From: CANLBN01 sp047634655
Lineage (GTDB): Bacteria > Pseudomonadota > Gammaproteobacteria > Pseudomonadales > Cellvibrionaceae
DNA length: 16,733 nt
NCBI GenBank assembly: GCA_047634655.1
Contig: JBLIHY010000051.1
Coordinates: 1 to 16,733 of the forward strand
Direction: 5' to 3'
The notes beneath the pieces are model-generated. The model ran no database searches, had not been told where the DNA came from, and was given only the letters and a program-made list of their open reading frames with translations. This document shows positions 1 through 7,182 of the stretch, piece by piece; the stretch's first letter is position 1, and each line of letters begins with the position of its first letter. The position numbers were made by a program, and so were the translations under genes.

Positions 1-25
1 ACCCCGAACTTAACAGCAGACCATT

Positions 26-724
26 ATGAATACCTCAAACTCCGCTCCAGTAATTACAGTCGATGGGCCAAGCGGTTCAGGCAAGGGCACGGTTTGTCGA
101 GAGATAGCCGAAAGACTGGGGTTTCACCTGTTAGACAGCGGAGCACTCTACCGTTTAGTCGCTGTTGCCGCTCATCAGCGAGACTTGGAAACCGAGGATG
201 AAGTGGCAATCGTACAGTTAACCAAGCACCTGAACATCCGTTTCGAACCAGGGGAAAAAAGTGTCGGAGTTTATTTAGACGATCGTGAAGTTACTGGCCT
301 AATCCGCCAGGAAATTTTTAGTGTGGGAGCCTCTAAAGTTGCTGCATTACCTGAGGTTCGAAAAGCTTTACTGGCCCGACAGCGCGACTTTCAAAAACCA
401 CCGGGCCTAGTTGCGGATGGACGAGATATGGGAACAACCGTTTTCCCAGAAGCAACTCTAAAAATCTTCTTAACGGCCGAGGCAGAAGAGCGAGCCAAGC
501 GTCGCTACCAACAGTTGATCGAGCAAGGGGAATCTGCTAACCTCCGCCACCTTCTGAAAGACATAAAAGTTCGAGATGCTCGGGATACAAAGCGCTCGGT
601 CTCACCTTTGAAACCAGCAGATGATGCCATCTTAATTGATAGTACTCAGCTGTCGATTGAAGAAGTTGTAGAAAAGATACTTCTTCTTCACGCGCGTGAG
701 CAATCGACAAAACATGGAACGTAA
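26..724 (+). CDS. cmk: Cytidylate kinase (CMP/dCMP kinase)
   Basis: Cytosolic kinase that phosphorylates CMP and dCMP with ATP, feeding CTP/dCTP pools. The 232-residue length is normal for the long bacterial form. Visible motifs are the P-loop GPSGSGKG (residues 14-21), the early acceptor-site motif DSGALYR (37-43), the GRDMGTTVFP segment (132-141) that positions the nucleotide, and the arginine/aspartate-rich lid and closing segment RDARDTKRSVSPLKPADDA (183-201). The ATG at 26 puts the P-loop at the usual distance from the N-terminus; no strong ribosome-binding site is visible in the 25 bases upstream. In pseudomonads cmk follows aroA directly; here aroA is about 7.2 kb away on the other strand, so the upstream neighbour has changed. 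rpsA lies downstream, as is usual. Identification is secure. Confidence 0.97.
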   Translation: MNTSNSAPVITVDGPSGSGKGTVCREIAERLGFHLLDSGALYRLVAVAAHQRDLETEDEVAIVQLTKHLNIRFEPGEKSVGVYLDDREVTGLIRQEIFSVGASKVAALPEVRKALLARQRDFQKPPGLVADGRDMGTTVFPEATLKIFLTAEAEERAKRRYQQLIEQGESANLRHLLKDIKVRDARDTKRSVSPLKPADDAILIDSTQLSIEEVVEKILLLHAREQSTKHGT

Positions 725-924
725 CTCAACTTTTTTCTTTCATTATAGCCGATCAGTTCTTTGATAATCCTGTCAGGGGCAATTAACTGATTTAATTTAA
801 CCGACCCGCATTCCTGACCATGCGGTATGCAAAGACACAACGTCACTCAAGCTATCTCAGGCAGATCCATTTCTGGACAATCGAGTTTCGCGGCTTTGTA
901 TGTATTACCTTAGGTCCTCCCTTT
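725..924 (+). promoter_or_regulatory. rpsA leader region between cmk and rpsA
   Basis: This is a 200-bp gene-free stretch ahead of rpsA. It contains a perfect 6-bp inverted repeat, CCGCAT at 806-811 and ATGCGG at 820-825 with an 8-nt loop. No purine-rich Shine-Dalgarno sequence precedes the rpsA ATG at 925; the bases just before it are pyrimidine-rich. In E. coli the rpsA leader also lacks a good Shine-Dalgarno sequence, is folded into hairpins, and is the target of S1 autoregulation. This leader may work the same way, but that is inference. A promoter inside the stretch is likely but I cannot name a convincing -35/-10 pair. Confidence 0.4.
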
Positions 925-2610
925 ATGAGCGAAAATTTCGCAGAACTCTTTGAAGAAAGTCTAAAAACCATTGACATGGTTCCCGGTTCAATTGTGACCG
1001 GTGTAGTTATCGATATTGATAAAGACTGGGTGACAGTTCACGCTGGTCTTAAATCCGAAGGGGTTATTCCCGCCGAAGAATTCACTAATGAAAAAGGTGA
1101 AGTTACACTAAATATTGGCGATGAGGTCCAAGTTGCGCTGGAGTCTGTCGAAGACGGTTTCGGTGAAACCCGACTCTCTCGCGAAAAAGCCAAGCGCGCC
1201 GAATCCTGGAAAGTCTTGGAAGCTGCTCACACTTCTGAAGAAGTAGTTAATGGCGTTATCACAGGGAAGGTCAAAGGCGGTTTCACCGTCGATGTGGCTG
1301 GTATCAGAGGATTCCTGCCAGGATCTCTAGTCGATGTCAGACCAGTGCGCGAAGTTAGCCACCTCGAGGGCAAAGAACTCGAATTTAAAGTGATTAAGCT
1401 CGATCAGAAACGCAACAATGTTGTCGTATCGCGGCGAGCCGTTATGGAATCAGCCAACTCTGCGGAGCGCGAAGAATTACTGGCCAGCTTAGAAGAAGGA
1501 ATTAATGCGAAGGGTATCGTCAAGAATTTGACCGATTACGGAGCCTTTGTCGATTTAGGTGGTGTGGATGGCTTGTTACACATAACCGACATGTCCTGGA
1601 AGCGCATCAAACATCCCAGCGAAGTCGTTAATATTGGCGATGAAATTGACGTCAAAATTCTCAAGTTTGACCGCGAGCGCAATCGTGTATCGCTAGGACT
1701 CAAACAAACTGGGGAAGATCCCTGGGTCGAAATTAATAATCGCTACCCAGTGGGTACGAAAGCAAAGGCCGTTGTTACTAACTTAACTGACTATGGCTGC
1801 TTTGCTGAAATTGAAGAGGGTGTTGAAGGTCTCGTGCACGTTTCAGAAATGGACTGGACTAACAAAAATGTGCATCCTTCTAAAGTGGTTCAGGTCGGCG
1901 ACGAAGTGGAAGTCATGGTCCTGGAAATCGATCAAGAACGCCGCCGTATCTCCCTAGGAATTAAACAGTGCCAAGAAAACCCATGGGATGCCTTCGATCG
2001 TCAACACGAAAAGGGCGATAAAATAACCGGTAATATCAAATCCATTACCGACTTTGGTATTTTTATTGGTCTTGAAGGTAATATTGATGGATTAGTGCAT
2101 CTGTCCGATATCGCATGGAACGAGACGGGTGAAGAGGCGGTCCGCAACTTCAAGAAAGGCGATGAAATAGAGACGGTTATATTGGGGATTGACTCTGAAC
2201 GCGAGCGCATTTCCCTCGGTATTAAACAGTTAAATGAGGACAGCTTTGCAAGCTACACCTCTGAAAATGATAAAGGCAGCATTGTTAAAGGAACTGTTAC
2301 AAAAGTAGATGCTAAGACTGCAACTATTTCACTTTCTGATGAGCTGGAAGGCACTCTGAGAGCTTCAGACTTCAGTCGCGATAAAGTGGAAGACTTATCT
2401 CAGGTATTAAGCGTCGAAGACGAAGTTGAAACAGTGATTATCAGTATTGACCGTAAAAATCGCAAGATTGGGCTCTCTATCAAGGCCAAGGATGCTGCCG
2501 AAGAAGGCACTGCGGTCAAAGAAAACAGTGAAAAACAAGCTGAAAGTCCCTCCCCGACTACTCTGGGCGAACTTATTAAAGCTCAAATGCAAGATCAAGA
2601 CAAACAATAA
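925..2610 (+). CDS. rpsA: 30S ribosomal protein S1
   Basis: S1 is the large, loosely bound small-subunit protein that binds and unfolds mRNA leaders for initiation. From the ATG at 925 the protein is 561 residues (E. coli S1 is 557) and begins MSENFAELFEESL, the usual gammaproteobacterial start; an in-frame upstream ATG at 820 would add 35 residues that the family lacks. Six S1/OB-fold repeats are seen at roughly residues 20-87, 105-171, 190-261, 276-348, 363-435 and 450-520. Repeats 3-5 carry the strong G-x-F-V/I-x-L ... GLLH/GLVH ... S-E-M/S-D signature and end in SLGLKQ/SLGIKQ; repeats 1, 2 and 6 are more divergent, as in the family. A short acidic/polar tail follows. A hairpin after the stop probably ends the transcript. 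Confidence 0.97.
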   Translation: MSENFAELFEESLKTIDMVPGSIVTGVVIDIDKDWVTVHAGLKSEGVIPAEEFTNEKGEVTLNIGDEVQVALESVEDGFGETRLSREKAKRAESWKVLEAAHTSEEVVNGVITGKVKGGFTVDVAGIRGFLPGSLVDVRPVREVSHLEGKELEFKVIKLDQKRNNVVVSRRAVMESANSAEREELLASLEEGINAKGIVKNLTDYGAFVDLGGVDGLLHITDMSWKRIKHPSEVVNIGDEIDVKILKFDRERNRVSLGLKQTGEDPWVEINNRYPVGTKAKAVVTNLTDYGCFAEIEEGVEGLVHVSEMDWTNKNVHPSKVVQVGDEVEVMVLEIDQERRRISLGIKQCQENPWDAFDRQHEKGDKITGNIKSITDFGIFIGLEGNIDGLVHLSDIAWNETGEEAVRNFKKGDEIETVILGIDSERERISLGIKQLNEDSFASYTSENDKGSIVKGTVTKVDAKTATISLSDELEGTLRASDFSRDKVEDLSQVLSVEDEVETVIISIDRKNRKIGLSIKAKDAAEEGTAVKENSEKQAESPSPTTLGELIKAQMQDQDKQ

Positions 2611-2635
2611 AAACCGCATATTTTCCACTGTTAAT

Positions 2636-2663
2636 AATAAGGCCGCATTTTCGCGGTCTTATT
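2636..2663 (+). terminator. Hairpin terminator after rpsA
   Basis: An 11-bp stem, AATAAGGCCGC (2636-2646) with GCGGTCTTATT (2653-2663), with one G-T pair and a 6-nt loop (ATTTTC). It begins 25 bases after the rpsA stop codon. The stem itself ends in TCTTATT and the following bases (GCTTTCT) are T-rich but not an uninterrupted tract, so termination may be only moderately efficient. Confidence 0.65.
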
Positions 2664-3127
2664 GCTTTCTACGATTCGCAAAAGCTTATTAATTCAATAT
2701 AAGACCAATTTTCTCTTAGCAGGGGTGGCCCAAGTACGCTTGCTTTCAAACTACTGTCTCTCCTTGAACAGAACTCTTTACTAAACACCCAAACCCAATC
2801 CGTTATACGAGGAGGCGGAAATTGTCCACGAGAATAATCTTTGGTGTGTTCCTGATCGCGTGGAACAAGCAATATTGGCATGGGTGGAGTAGTTCAGGTC
2901 ATCGTTGGCTTATTACAACCATTTGATGACCAGCCACTCATCAATTACGAAAGGCTGTATTGTCAAAAACATTCAGTGGTTCAAGTCGGCATTACTTAAG
3001 TAGAGCTGCCTTCGACCGATCCGGGAGGATTAGTCGCGCCATCAACATCAGGGCTTAATCAACGCTTATATGTCGTTGATTAAGCCCCTTCAAAGATTAG
3101 TCACCAGTATTTTATGAAAATATCAGA
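2664..3127. other. Long gene-free spacer between rpsA and ihfB
   Basis: I see no gene in this stretch of about 460 bp. Reading frames in both directions are short and none resembles a known family. The longest are a 70-codon minus-strand frame (2669-2881) and a 39-codon plus-strand frame (2880-2999), neither with a ribosome-binding site. The only ordered element is a perfect inverted repeat at 3051-3087, listed separately. In most relatives rpsA and ihfB are separated by a much shorter promoter region, so this may be the eroded remains of a gene or an insertion; that is inference. Confidence 0.5.
3051..3087. repeat. Perfect 14-bp inverted repeat upstream of ihfB
   Basis: GGGCTTAATCAACG (3051-3064) and its exact reverse complement CGTTGATTAAGCCC (3074-3087), separated by a 9-nt loop. 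There is no T-tract on either side in either direction, so it is not a textbook intrinsic terminator. It ends 40 bp before the candidate ihfB -35 element. It could be a cruciform or operator, a hairpin end of a lost gene, or a dispersed repetitive element; one copy in this window cannot decide. Confidence 0.75.
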
Positions 3128-3157
3128 TTGCATAAAATTCTAAACTATTGATACTAT
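3128..3157 (+). promoter_or_regulatory. Candidate sigma70 promoter of ihfB
   Basis: TTGCAT (3128-3133, four of six matches to the -35 consensus) and TACTAT (3152-3157, four of six matches to the -10 consensus) with an 18-bp spacer in an AT-rich region, ending 35 bp before the ihfB start codon. Placement suits a dedicated ihfB promoter, which is also present between rpsA and ihfB in E. coli. Sequence match only. Confidence 0.45.
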
Positions 3158-3192
3158 TAGAATATCGAGTTTTGAAAAGGTAACGCAGTATT

Positions 3193-3489
3193 ATGACCAA
3201 ACTGGAACTGATCGAACGCATCGTAGATCGACAAGAGCAACTGTCCGTTAAAGATGTGGAACTAGCAGTCAGGGTGATTCTGGAACATATGTCTCAAATC
3301 CTGACCTGCGGGCAGCGCATTGAAATTCGTGGTTTTGGCAGCTTCTCTCTTCACCACCATGGACCAAGAGCCGGACGCAACCCTAAAACTGGCGATTCCG
3401 TCCAATTGAACGGAAAATACGTACCTCACTTTAAACCTGGGAAAGAACTGCGAGATCGAGTCAATGGGATCAACAGCTCTATCTCCTAA
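3193..3489 (+). CDS. ihfB: Integration host factor subunit beta
   Basis: DNA-bending nucleoid protein that pairs with IHF-alpha and acts in transcription, recombination and replication. The 98-residue length is typical of the beta subunit. The start MTKLELIERI and the HU/IHF signature GFGSFSLHHHGPRAGRNPKT (residues 46-65) are clear; the proline in GRNPKTG is the one that intercalates into the minor groove. The location downstream of rpsA is the standard place for ihfB rather than ihfA or hupB. An AAGG element lies 12 nt before the ATG, rather far for a strong ribosome-binding site. The gene lapA, which commonly follows ihfB, is not present; instead there is a gene-free gap and then a convergent comEA-like gene. 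Confidence 0.95.
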   Translation: MTKLELIERIVDRQEQLSVKDVELAVRVILEHMSQILTCGQRIEIRGFGSFSLHHHGPRAGRNPKTGDSVQLNGKYVPHFKPGKELRDRVNGINSSIS

Positions 3490-3767
3490 TTTATATATTA
3501 TTCTTTCATCGCAAGAGCACATCGTGCAGAAATAAGATTATCGAAAATAAACAACTTGGGAACACGATGAAAAACTCATTGAATCACACTCCTACGATTC
3601 CGACCGGTATCTAACGTTACTGCTATCGTCTACCTTCAAATAAAGTCGAATAGAGCGATTTAACAGAGAAAAAATCAACAAAGTATTCAGCATGCACGGA
3701 AAGTCCTCTGTGTGAAAATGCCAATGTAATTCTTTCTACAATCAACTTCTTAAAATCTTTCTGAAGC
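3490..3767. other. Gene-free gap between ihfB and the comEA-like gene
   Basis: AT-leaning stretch without a credible gene on either strand; the longest start-to-stop frames are only a few dozen codons and have no recognisable product. No clear ihfB terminator is visible. In Pseudomonas aeruginosa the corresponding neighbourhood, between ihfB (himD) and the comEA-like gene, contains the O-antigen biosynthesis cluster; none of those genes is present here. Confidence 0.55.
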
Positions 3768-3804
3768 AAGAAAACAAACTCCACCAATGAATTACTGGTG
3801 GAGT
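3764..3804 (-). terminator. Intrinsic terminator of the comEA-like gene
   Basis: Perfect 9-bp stem, ACTCCACCA (3778-3786) with TGGTGGAGT (3796-3804), 9-nt loop. On the minus strand the stem is followed immediately by TTTGTTTTCTTGCTT (3777 down to 3763), a T-rich tract, so the element is oriented to stop transcription of the comEA-like gene, whose stop codon is 61 bp upstream. Confidence 0.8.
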
Positions 3805-3864
3805 CGCCTCCTAAATATACTTAAATAAGTGGTTTCAGCGAGCATGCAGTCACAAGCCTCCACT

Positions 3865-4206
3865 TTAGAGTTCGATACGACTCCGATTAAGCTCAAGAAG
3901 CTTTTTACCAATTCCCTTGACTTGCATTAATTGCTCAACCGTTTTGAAATTCCCATTCTTTTCACGCCATTTAACAATTGCCTGAGATTTTTTGGAACCA
4001 ACACCTTTAAGTACTTCGGCAAGTCTTTCCGCATCTGCCCGGTTAATATTTACTGACTGTACAGTTTGCTTCATCGCTGAAGCAGCACTCTCCGTATTTT
4101 CTGCAGCTGAGCTATGGTGGGTAAAAGAAACTACCGGAAGCGTTAAAGCACAATATAAAGTGGCTAGTGAAAGTAGACGAAGCCATGGGAATGGTTGCGT
4201 TTTCAT
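3865..4206 (-). CDS. ComEA-family helix-hairpin-helix DNA-binding protein
   Basis: Small exported DNA-binding protein related to ComEA, the periplasmic receptor that helps pull DNA through the outer membrane in transformable bacteria; solitary homologues of unknown role are also common. The ATG at 4206 is chosen because an AAGGAGG ribosome-binding site lies 7 nt upstream; an in-frame upstream start would add 24 unlikely residues. The 113-residue product has a signal peptide or N-terminal anchor (basic MKTQPFPWLR, then hydrophobic LLSLATLYCALTLPVV, cleavage probable near residues 33-36), a polar linker, and a double helix-hairpin-helix domain. That domain has VNIN at 52-55, first hairpin GVG at 68-70, second hairpin KGIGK at 97-101. 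No comEC or other competence gene is in view. It is convergent with ihfB. Domain call is firm, competence role is inference. Confidence 0.85.
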   Translation of the reverse strand: MKTQPFPWLRLLSLATLYCALTLPVVSFTHHSSAAENTESAASAMKQTVQSVNINRADAERLAEVLKGVGSKKSQAIVKWREKNGNFKTVEQLMQVKGIGKKLLELNRSRIEL

Positions 4207-4556
4207 TAGAAAACCTCCTTGTTGTATTAATAAGTAAAAAGATGACGTTGTTCGCTCAAGACTACAAAATTTTAGCATCGCAAATTACGAATTAAATCAC
4301 TTAATAATGTTGGTCGAACTAAAGAAAATTATACTCTAGGTAAGAGAAAAGCTTGTAGGAAATCAGCTATAGACTTTGAAGGAGATATACGTACGCAGAT
4401 TATGAGAAATCATTATCAACCGCACATAGAGTCTAGTCGAGCTTAACTAATTACAGCGAATGAAACGTGAATTTCAAAAGGAGAAATAATTAATTTAGGA
4501 GAGGGGTAGCCCTGATTTTTTTCGAACTCAACAGTTTAAGTATCGTCTACTCTGAC
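4207..4556. other. Gene-free spacer between comEA-like gene and cysN
   Basis: About 350 bp with no credible gene on either strand. It should hold the promoter of the comEA-like gene (minus strand) and the 3' end of the cysN transcript, but I see no convincing -35/-10 pair and no strong hairpin terminator after cysN. A 14-codon plus-strand frame at 4402-4446 has an AAGGAG element 17 nt upstream, too far to be persuasive. An imperfect dyad at 4398-4417 resembles half of a Fur box. Confidence 0.5.
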
Positions 4557-5993
4557 TCACAAGTATTGAAGGAACTTTTTAACTAGGCTATCGATTTCAG
4601 CTCCAGGCTTATCTGGGAAACTTTCCTCTAACAGAGTTTTTAGATTCGTCGCAAGGCCCGTGAAATTAAAGTCAATATCCAGTGAAGTTAATATTTCGGT
4701 GACCATCCCGGCCGCTACGGTAATATTACTAAGCCGATCGATAACAATAAATGCGCCCGTAACCCGATTTTGTGAGTAAAGGTCTGCGATTAGGGGTTGA
4801 TTCAATACAATATCCACCAAAGCAATATCATTAAGCTGTAAAGCAGCTACTTGATAATGATCCTGGCTGTTGACATCAATACCGTAAACAAGAGATTCGA
4901 TTCGTCCACTAGTGAGCTTGCTAACAAACTTGAAGAGGTATTGCATGCCCGCTTTTAGCTGATCTTCGGACATCCAGACAAGATGTGCTTGCAAGTGATT
5001 AGTCGGTTGGACAATTGCATCAGAGTGAACAATCATGTCACCGCGACTAATATCGATTTCGTCCTCCATGGTGAGAGTAACCGCTTGATCGACAAATGCT
5101 GAAGATAAGGTTCCATCGTGGGTTACGATGCTTTTTATTCGGCTGGTCTTTCCAGAAGGCAATACCTTAATGGCATCACCTTGAGAAATGCTCCCAGAGG
5201 CAATGGTTCCACAAAAACCGCGAAAGTTGAGATTAGGACGGTTCACATATTGAACGGGAAAACGAAAATTCTCGAGGTTCTTATCGGTCGAAATTTCCAC
5301 ATTTTCGAGAATTTTCATCAGAGATTCTCCTTGGTACCAAGGAGTATGGCTACTAATATTGACCACATTATCGCCCTCGAGGGCCGAAATGGGAACGAAA
5401 TAAATATCGTCGGACAGGCCCAGCTTTTCTGCAAAAATTAAATAGTCTTTTTTAATGCTTAAAAAGCGCTCTTCATCAAATTTGAGCAAATCCATTTTAT
5501 TGATGGCGACAATAAAATGTTTGATCCCTAGTAAAGAAGCAATATAACTGTGTCGCCGAGTTTGTGTCTGAACGCCATAACGAGCATCAATCAAGATAAC
5601 GGCAAGATCGCTAGTAGAGGCTCCAGTCGCCATATTGCGAGTGTACTGTTCATGGCCTGGAGTATCGGCAATAATAAATTTACGCTTTGCAGTAGAAAAA
5701 TATCGATAAGCCACATCAATGGTAATGCCCTGCTCGCGTTCTGCCTGGAGACCATCAACCAACAGCGCTAAATCAATTTTTCCTCCGGTAGTACCATGCT
5801 TAATAGAATCCGATTTAATAGCCGCTAATTGATCTTCGTAGATCATTTTAGAGTCGTGTAACAGTCGCCCTATCAGGGTGCTTTTTCCATCATCTACACT
5901 ACCGCAGGTGAGAAAGCGCAATAATTCTTTGCGCTCGTGTTGAGCAAGATAAGCGTTAATATCTTTGGCAATCCACTCAGATTGATGACTCAT
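4557..5993 (-). CDS. cysN: Sulfate adenylyltransferase subunit 1 (GTPase)
   Basis: GTP-hydrolysing subunit of ATP sulfurylase, which couples GTP hydrolysis to CysD-catalysed formation of APS from sulfate and ATP in assimilatory sulfate reduction. At 478 residues it matches stand-alone CysN (E. coli 475) and lacks the C-terminal APS-kinase (CysC) domain present in the CysNC fusion of many pseudomonads. Elongation-factor-like GTPase motifs are clear: G1 GSVDDGKS (31-38), switch I region GITIDVAYRYF (89-99), G3 DTPGHEQY (110-117) and G4 NKMD (165-168), followed by EF-Tu-like beta-barrel domains. The ATG at 5993 follows a weak purine stretch. Unlike the usual tight cysDN pair, 218 bp separate it from cysD. 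No cysC is in the window. Confidence 0.96.
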   Translation of the reverse strand: MSHQSEWIAKDINAYLAQHERKELLRFLTCGSVDDGKSTLIGRLLHDSKMIYEDQLAAIKSDSIKHGTTGGKIDLALLVDGLQAEREQGITIDVAYRYFSTAKRKFIIADTPGHEQYTRNMATGASTSDLAVILIDARYGVQTQTRRHSYIASLLGIKHFIVAINKMDLLKFDEERFLSIKKDYLIFAEKLGLSDDIYFVPISALEGDNVVNISSHTPWYQGESLMKILENVEISTDKNLENFRFPVQYVNRPNLNFRGFCGTIASGSISQGDAIKVLPSGKTSRIKSIVTHDGTLSSAFVDQAVTLTMEDEIDISRGDMIVHSDAIVQPTNHLQAHLVWMSEDQLKAGMQYLFKFVSKLTSGRIESLVYGIDVNSQDHYQVAALQLNDIALVDIVLNQPLIADLYSQNRVTGAFIVIDRLSNITVAAGMVTEILTSLDIDFNFTGLATNLKTLLEESFPDKPGAEIDSLVKKFLQYL

Positions 5994-6211
5994 AGAAATC
6001 TCTTAGAATTTTTTAACATTTTATTAATTCAATTTTTTGTAAATTAGATATATTCACTCAAATAATAATTCGATATTTTCTGAAAGAAACTACTCAGAAA
6101 GCAAATCAGACCAGAGCACATACTGTTAAAACAACCATTAGAAAAGACAGTGAATACGCTTAGCGACCTCTGGGAATCTAATGGCACGAAATTTTATTAA
6201 GAAAGTTCTAC
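5994..6211 (-). promoter_or_regulatory. AT-rich cysD-cysN spacer with possible leader elements
   Basis: A 218-bp, visibly AT-rich spacer where relatives usually have a few bases or an overlap. It contains a perfect 7-bp inverted repeat (TTTCTGA 6077-6083 with TCAGAAA 6094-6100). A 9-codon minus-strand frame, MLKNSKRFL, occupies 6019-5990, and its TGA stop overlaps the cysN ATG as ATGA. The frame has no visible ribosome-binding site, so it may be chance. A separate cysN promoter could lie here, but none is convincing. Confidence 0.3.
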
Positions 6212-7123
6212 TCAAAAATAACCTTCCTGTTTTTTCTTTTCCATAGATCCAGAGCTATCGTGGTCAATGGCACGACCCTGACGCTCTGAGGTTTTAGTCA
6301 ACAGCATCTCCTGAATAATTTCAGGTAGAGTTGTAGCCTCCGATTCCACTGCCCCCGTCAGGGGGTAACAGCCAAGAGTACGGAAACGCACCATTTTCTC
6401 TTCTACGACATCGTCTTCCGTTAATGGCATACGCTCGTCGTCCACCATAATTAACGTCCCATTGCGTTTGACAACGGGGCGTTTAGCCGCTTTATAGAGA
6501 GACACAATAGGAATATTTTCCAAGTGAATGTACTGCCAGATATCCAGCTCAGTCCAATTGGATAATGGAAAAACTCGAATACTCTCGCCGGGATCAATAC
6601 GTCCGTTATAAATATTCCACAATTCCGGACGCTGATTTTTGGGATCCCAGCGATGATTTTTATCGCGAAAAGAATAGACCCGTTCTTTGGCGCGAGACTT
6701 TTCTTCGTCGCGACGGGCGCCCCCGAAAGCCGCGTCAAATCCGTACTTATCCAGAGCCTGCTTCAACGATTGGGTTTTCATAATATCGGTGTGCTTTGAA
6801 CTGCCATAGGTAAATGGGTTTACACCCATTTTGACGCCTTCTTCATTGATGTGAACCAGCAGTTCCAAACCAAGATTATGCGCCAGTTCATCGCGAAACC
6901 GGATCATTTCGCGAAATTTCCAAGTCGTATCAACGTGCAACAGTGGAAACGGCGGCTTGCCAGGGGCAAATGCTTTCATAGCCAGATGTAACATGGCCGC
7001 TGAGTCTTTACCGATTGAATAAAGCATCACCGGCTTGTCAAATTCTGCGACGACTTCACGGATAATATGTATGCTTTCCGCTTCCAGGCGTTTCAAGTGG
7101 GTCAAAGAATAATCGTCAGTCAT
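6212..7123 (-). CDS. cysD: Sulfate adenylyltransferase subunit 2
   Basis: Catalytic subunit of ATP sulfurylase (sulfate + ATP to APS + pyrophosphate), working with CysN in the cytosol. Length 303 residues, as in E. coli (302). It belongs to the PP-loop ATP pyrophosphatase family: the PP-loop SIGKDSAAMLHLA begins at residue 36, GGARRDEEKSRAKER (134-148) is the conserved arginine/lysine-rich segment, and the C-terminus (RQGRAIDHDSSGSMEKKKQEGYF) is the family hallmark. The ATG at 7123 has only a weak ribosome-binding site. It lies 78 bp after aroA on the same strand. A TATAAT box and an inverted repeat in that gap suggest it could have its own promoter as well as readthrough from the gyrA-aroA block. 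Confidence 0.97.
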   Translation of the reverse strand: MTDDYSLTHLKRLEAESIHIIREVVAEFDKPVMLYSIGKDSAAMLHLAMKAFAPGKPPFPLLHVDTTWKFREMIRFRDELAHNLGLELLVHINEEGVKMGVNPFTYGSSKHTDIMKTQSLKQALDKYGFDAAFGGARRDEEKSRAKERVYSFRDKNHRWDPKNQRPELWNIYNGRIDPGESIRVFPLSNWTELDIWQYIHLENIPIVSLYKAAKRPVVKRNGTLIMVDDERMPLTEDDVVEEKMVRFRTLGCYPLTGAVESEATTLPEIIQEMLLTKTSERQGRAIDHDSSGSMEKKKQEGYF

Positions 7124-7156
7124 ACACTGGCTCGGTAGGGAATATTGTTGGGACTC

Positions 7157-7182
7157 TCGGATTCTTATAATCCGAAATTATA
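7157..7182 (-). promoter_or_regulatory. Candidate cysDN promoter with inverted repeat at the start region
   Basis: On the minus strand a perfect TATAAT (7182-7177) lies in the 78-bp aroA-cysD gap. The best -35 at a 17- or 18-bp spacing matches only three of six bases. Just downstream, about where transcription would begin, is a 7-bp inverted repeat, TCGGATT (7175-7169) with AATCCGA (7163-7157) and a 5-nt loop. It could be an operator or a leader hairpin; no T-tract follows. Activator dependence would fit a weak -35, but that is inference. Confidence 0.35.

Noticed and set aside
820..924. N-terminal extension of rpsA from the ATG at 820
   Set aside because: The 35 added residues have no counterpart in S1, and MSENFAELFE at 925 is the usual family start.
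2669..2881. 70-codon minus-strand frame between rpsA and ihfB
   Set aside because: No ribosome-binding site, low-complexity mix of residues and no family resemblance.
2880..2999. 39-codon plus-strand frame beginning MGGVVQVIVGLL
   Set aside because: Looks briefly like a hydrophobic N-terminus but has no ribosome-binding site and no recognisable continuation.
2965..3000. Possible tRNA T-arm (GGTTCAAGTC)
   Set aside because: The flanking bases do not form a T-stem and there is no acceptor stem or anticodon arm.
4402..4446. 14-codon frame after an AAGGAG element
   Set aside because: Spacing of 17 nt between the element and ATG is too long, and the peptide resembles nothing known.
7158..7174. 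Intrinsic terminator of aroA at the CGGATT/AATCCG hairpin
   Set aside because: On the minus strand the stem is followed by GAGTCCC and not by a T-tract, and it lies downstream of a TATAAT box, so a promoter-linked role is more likely.
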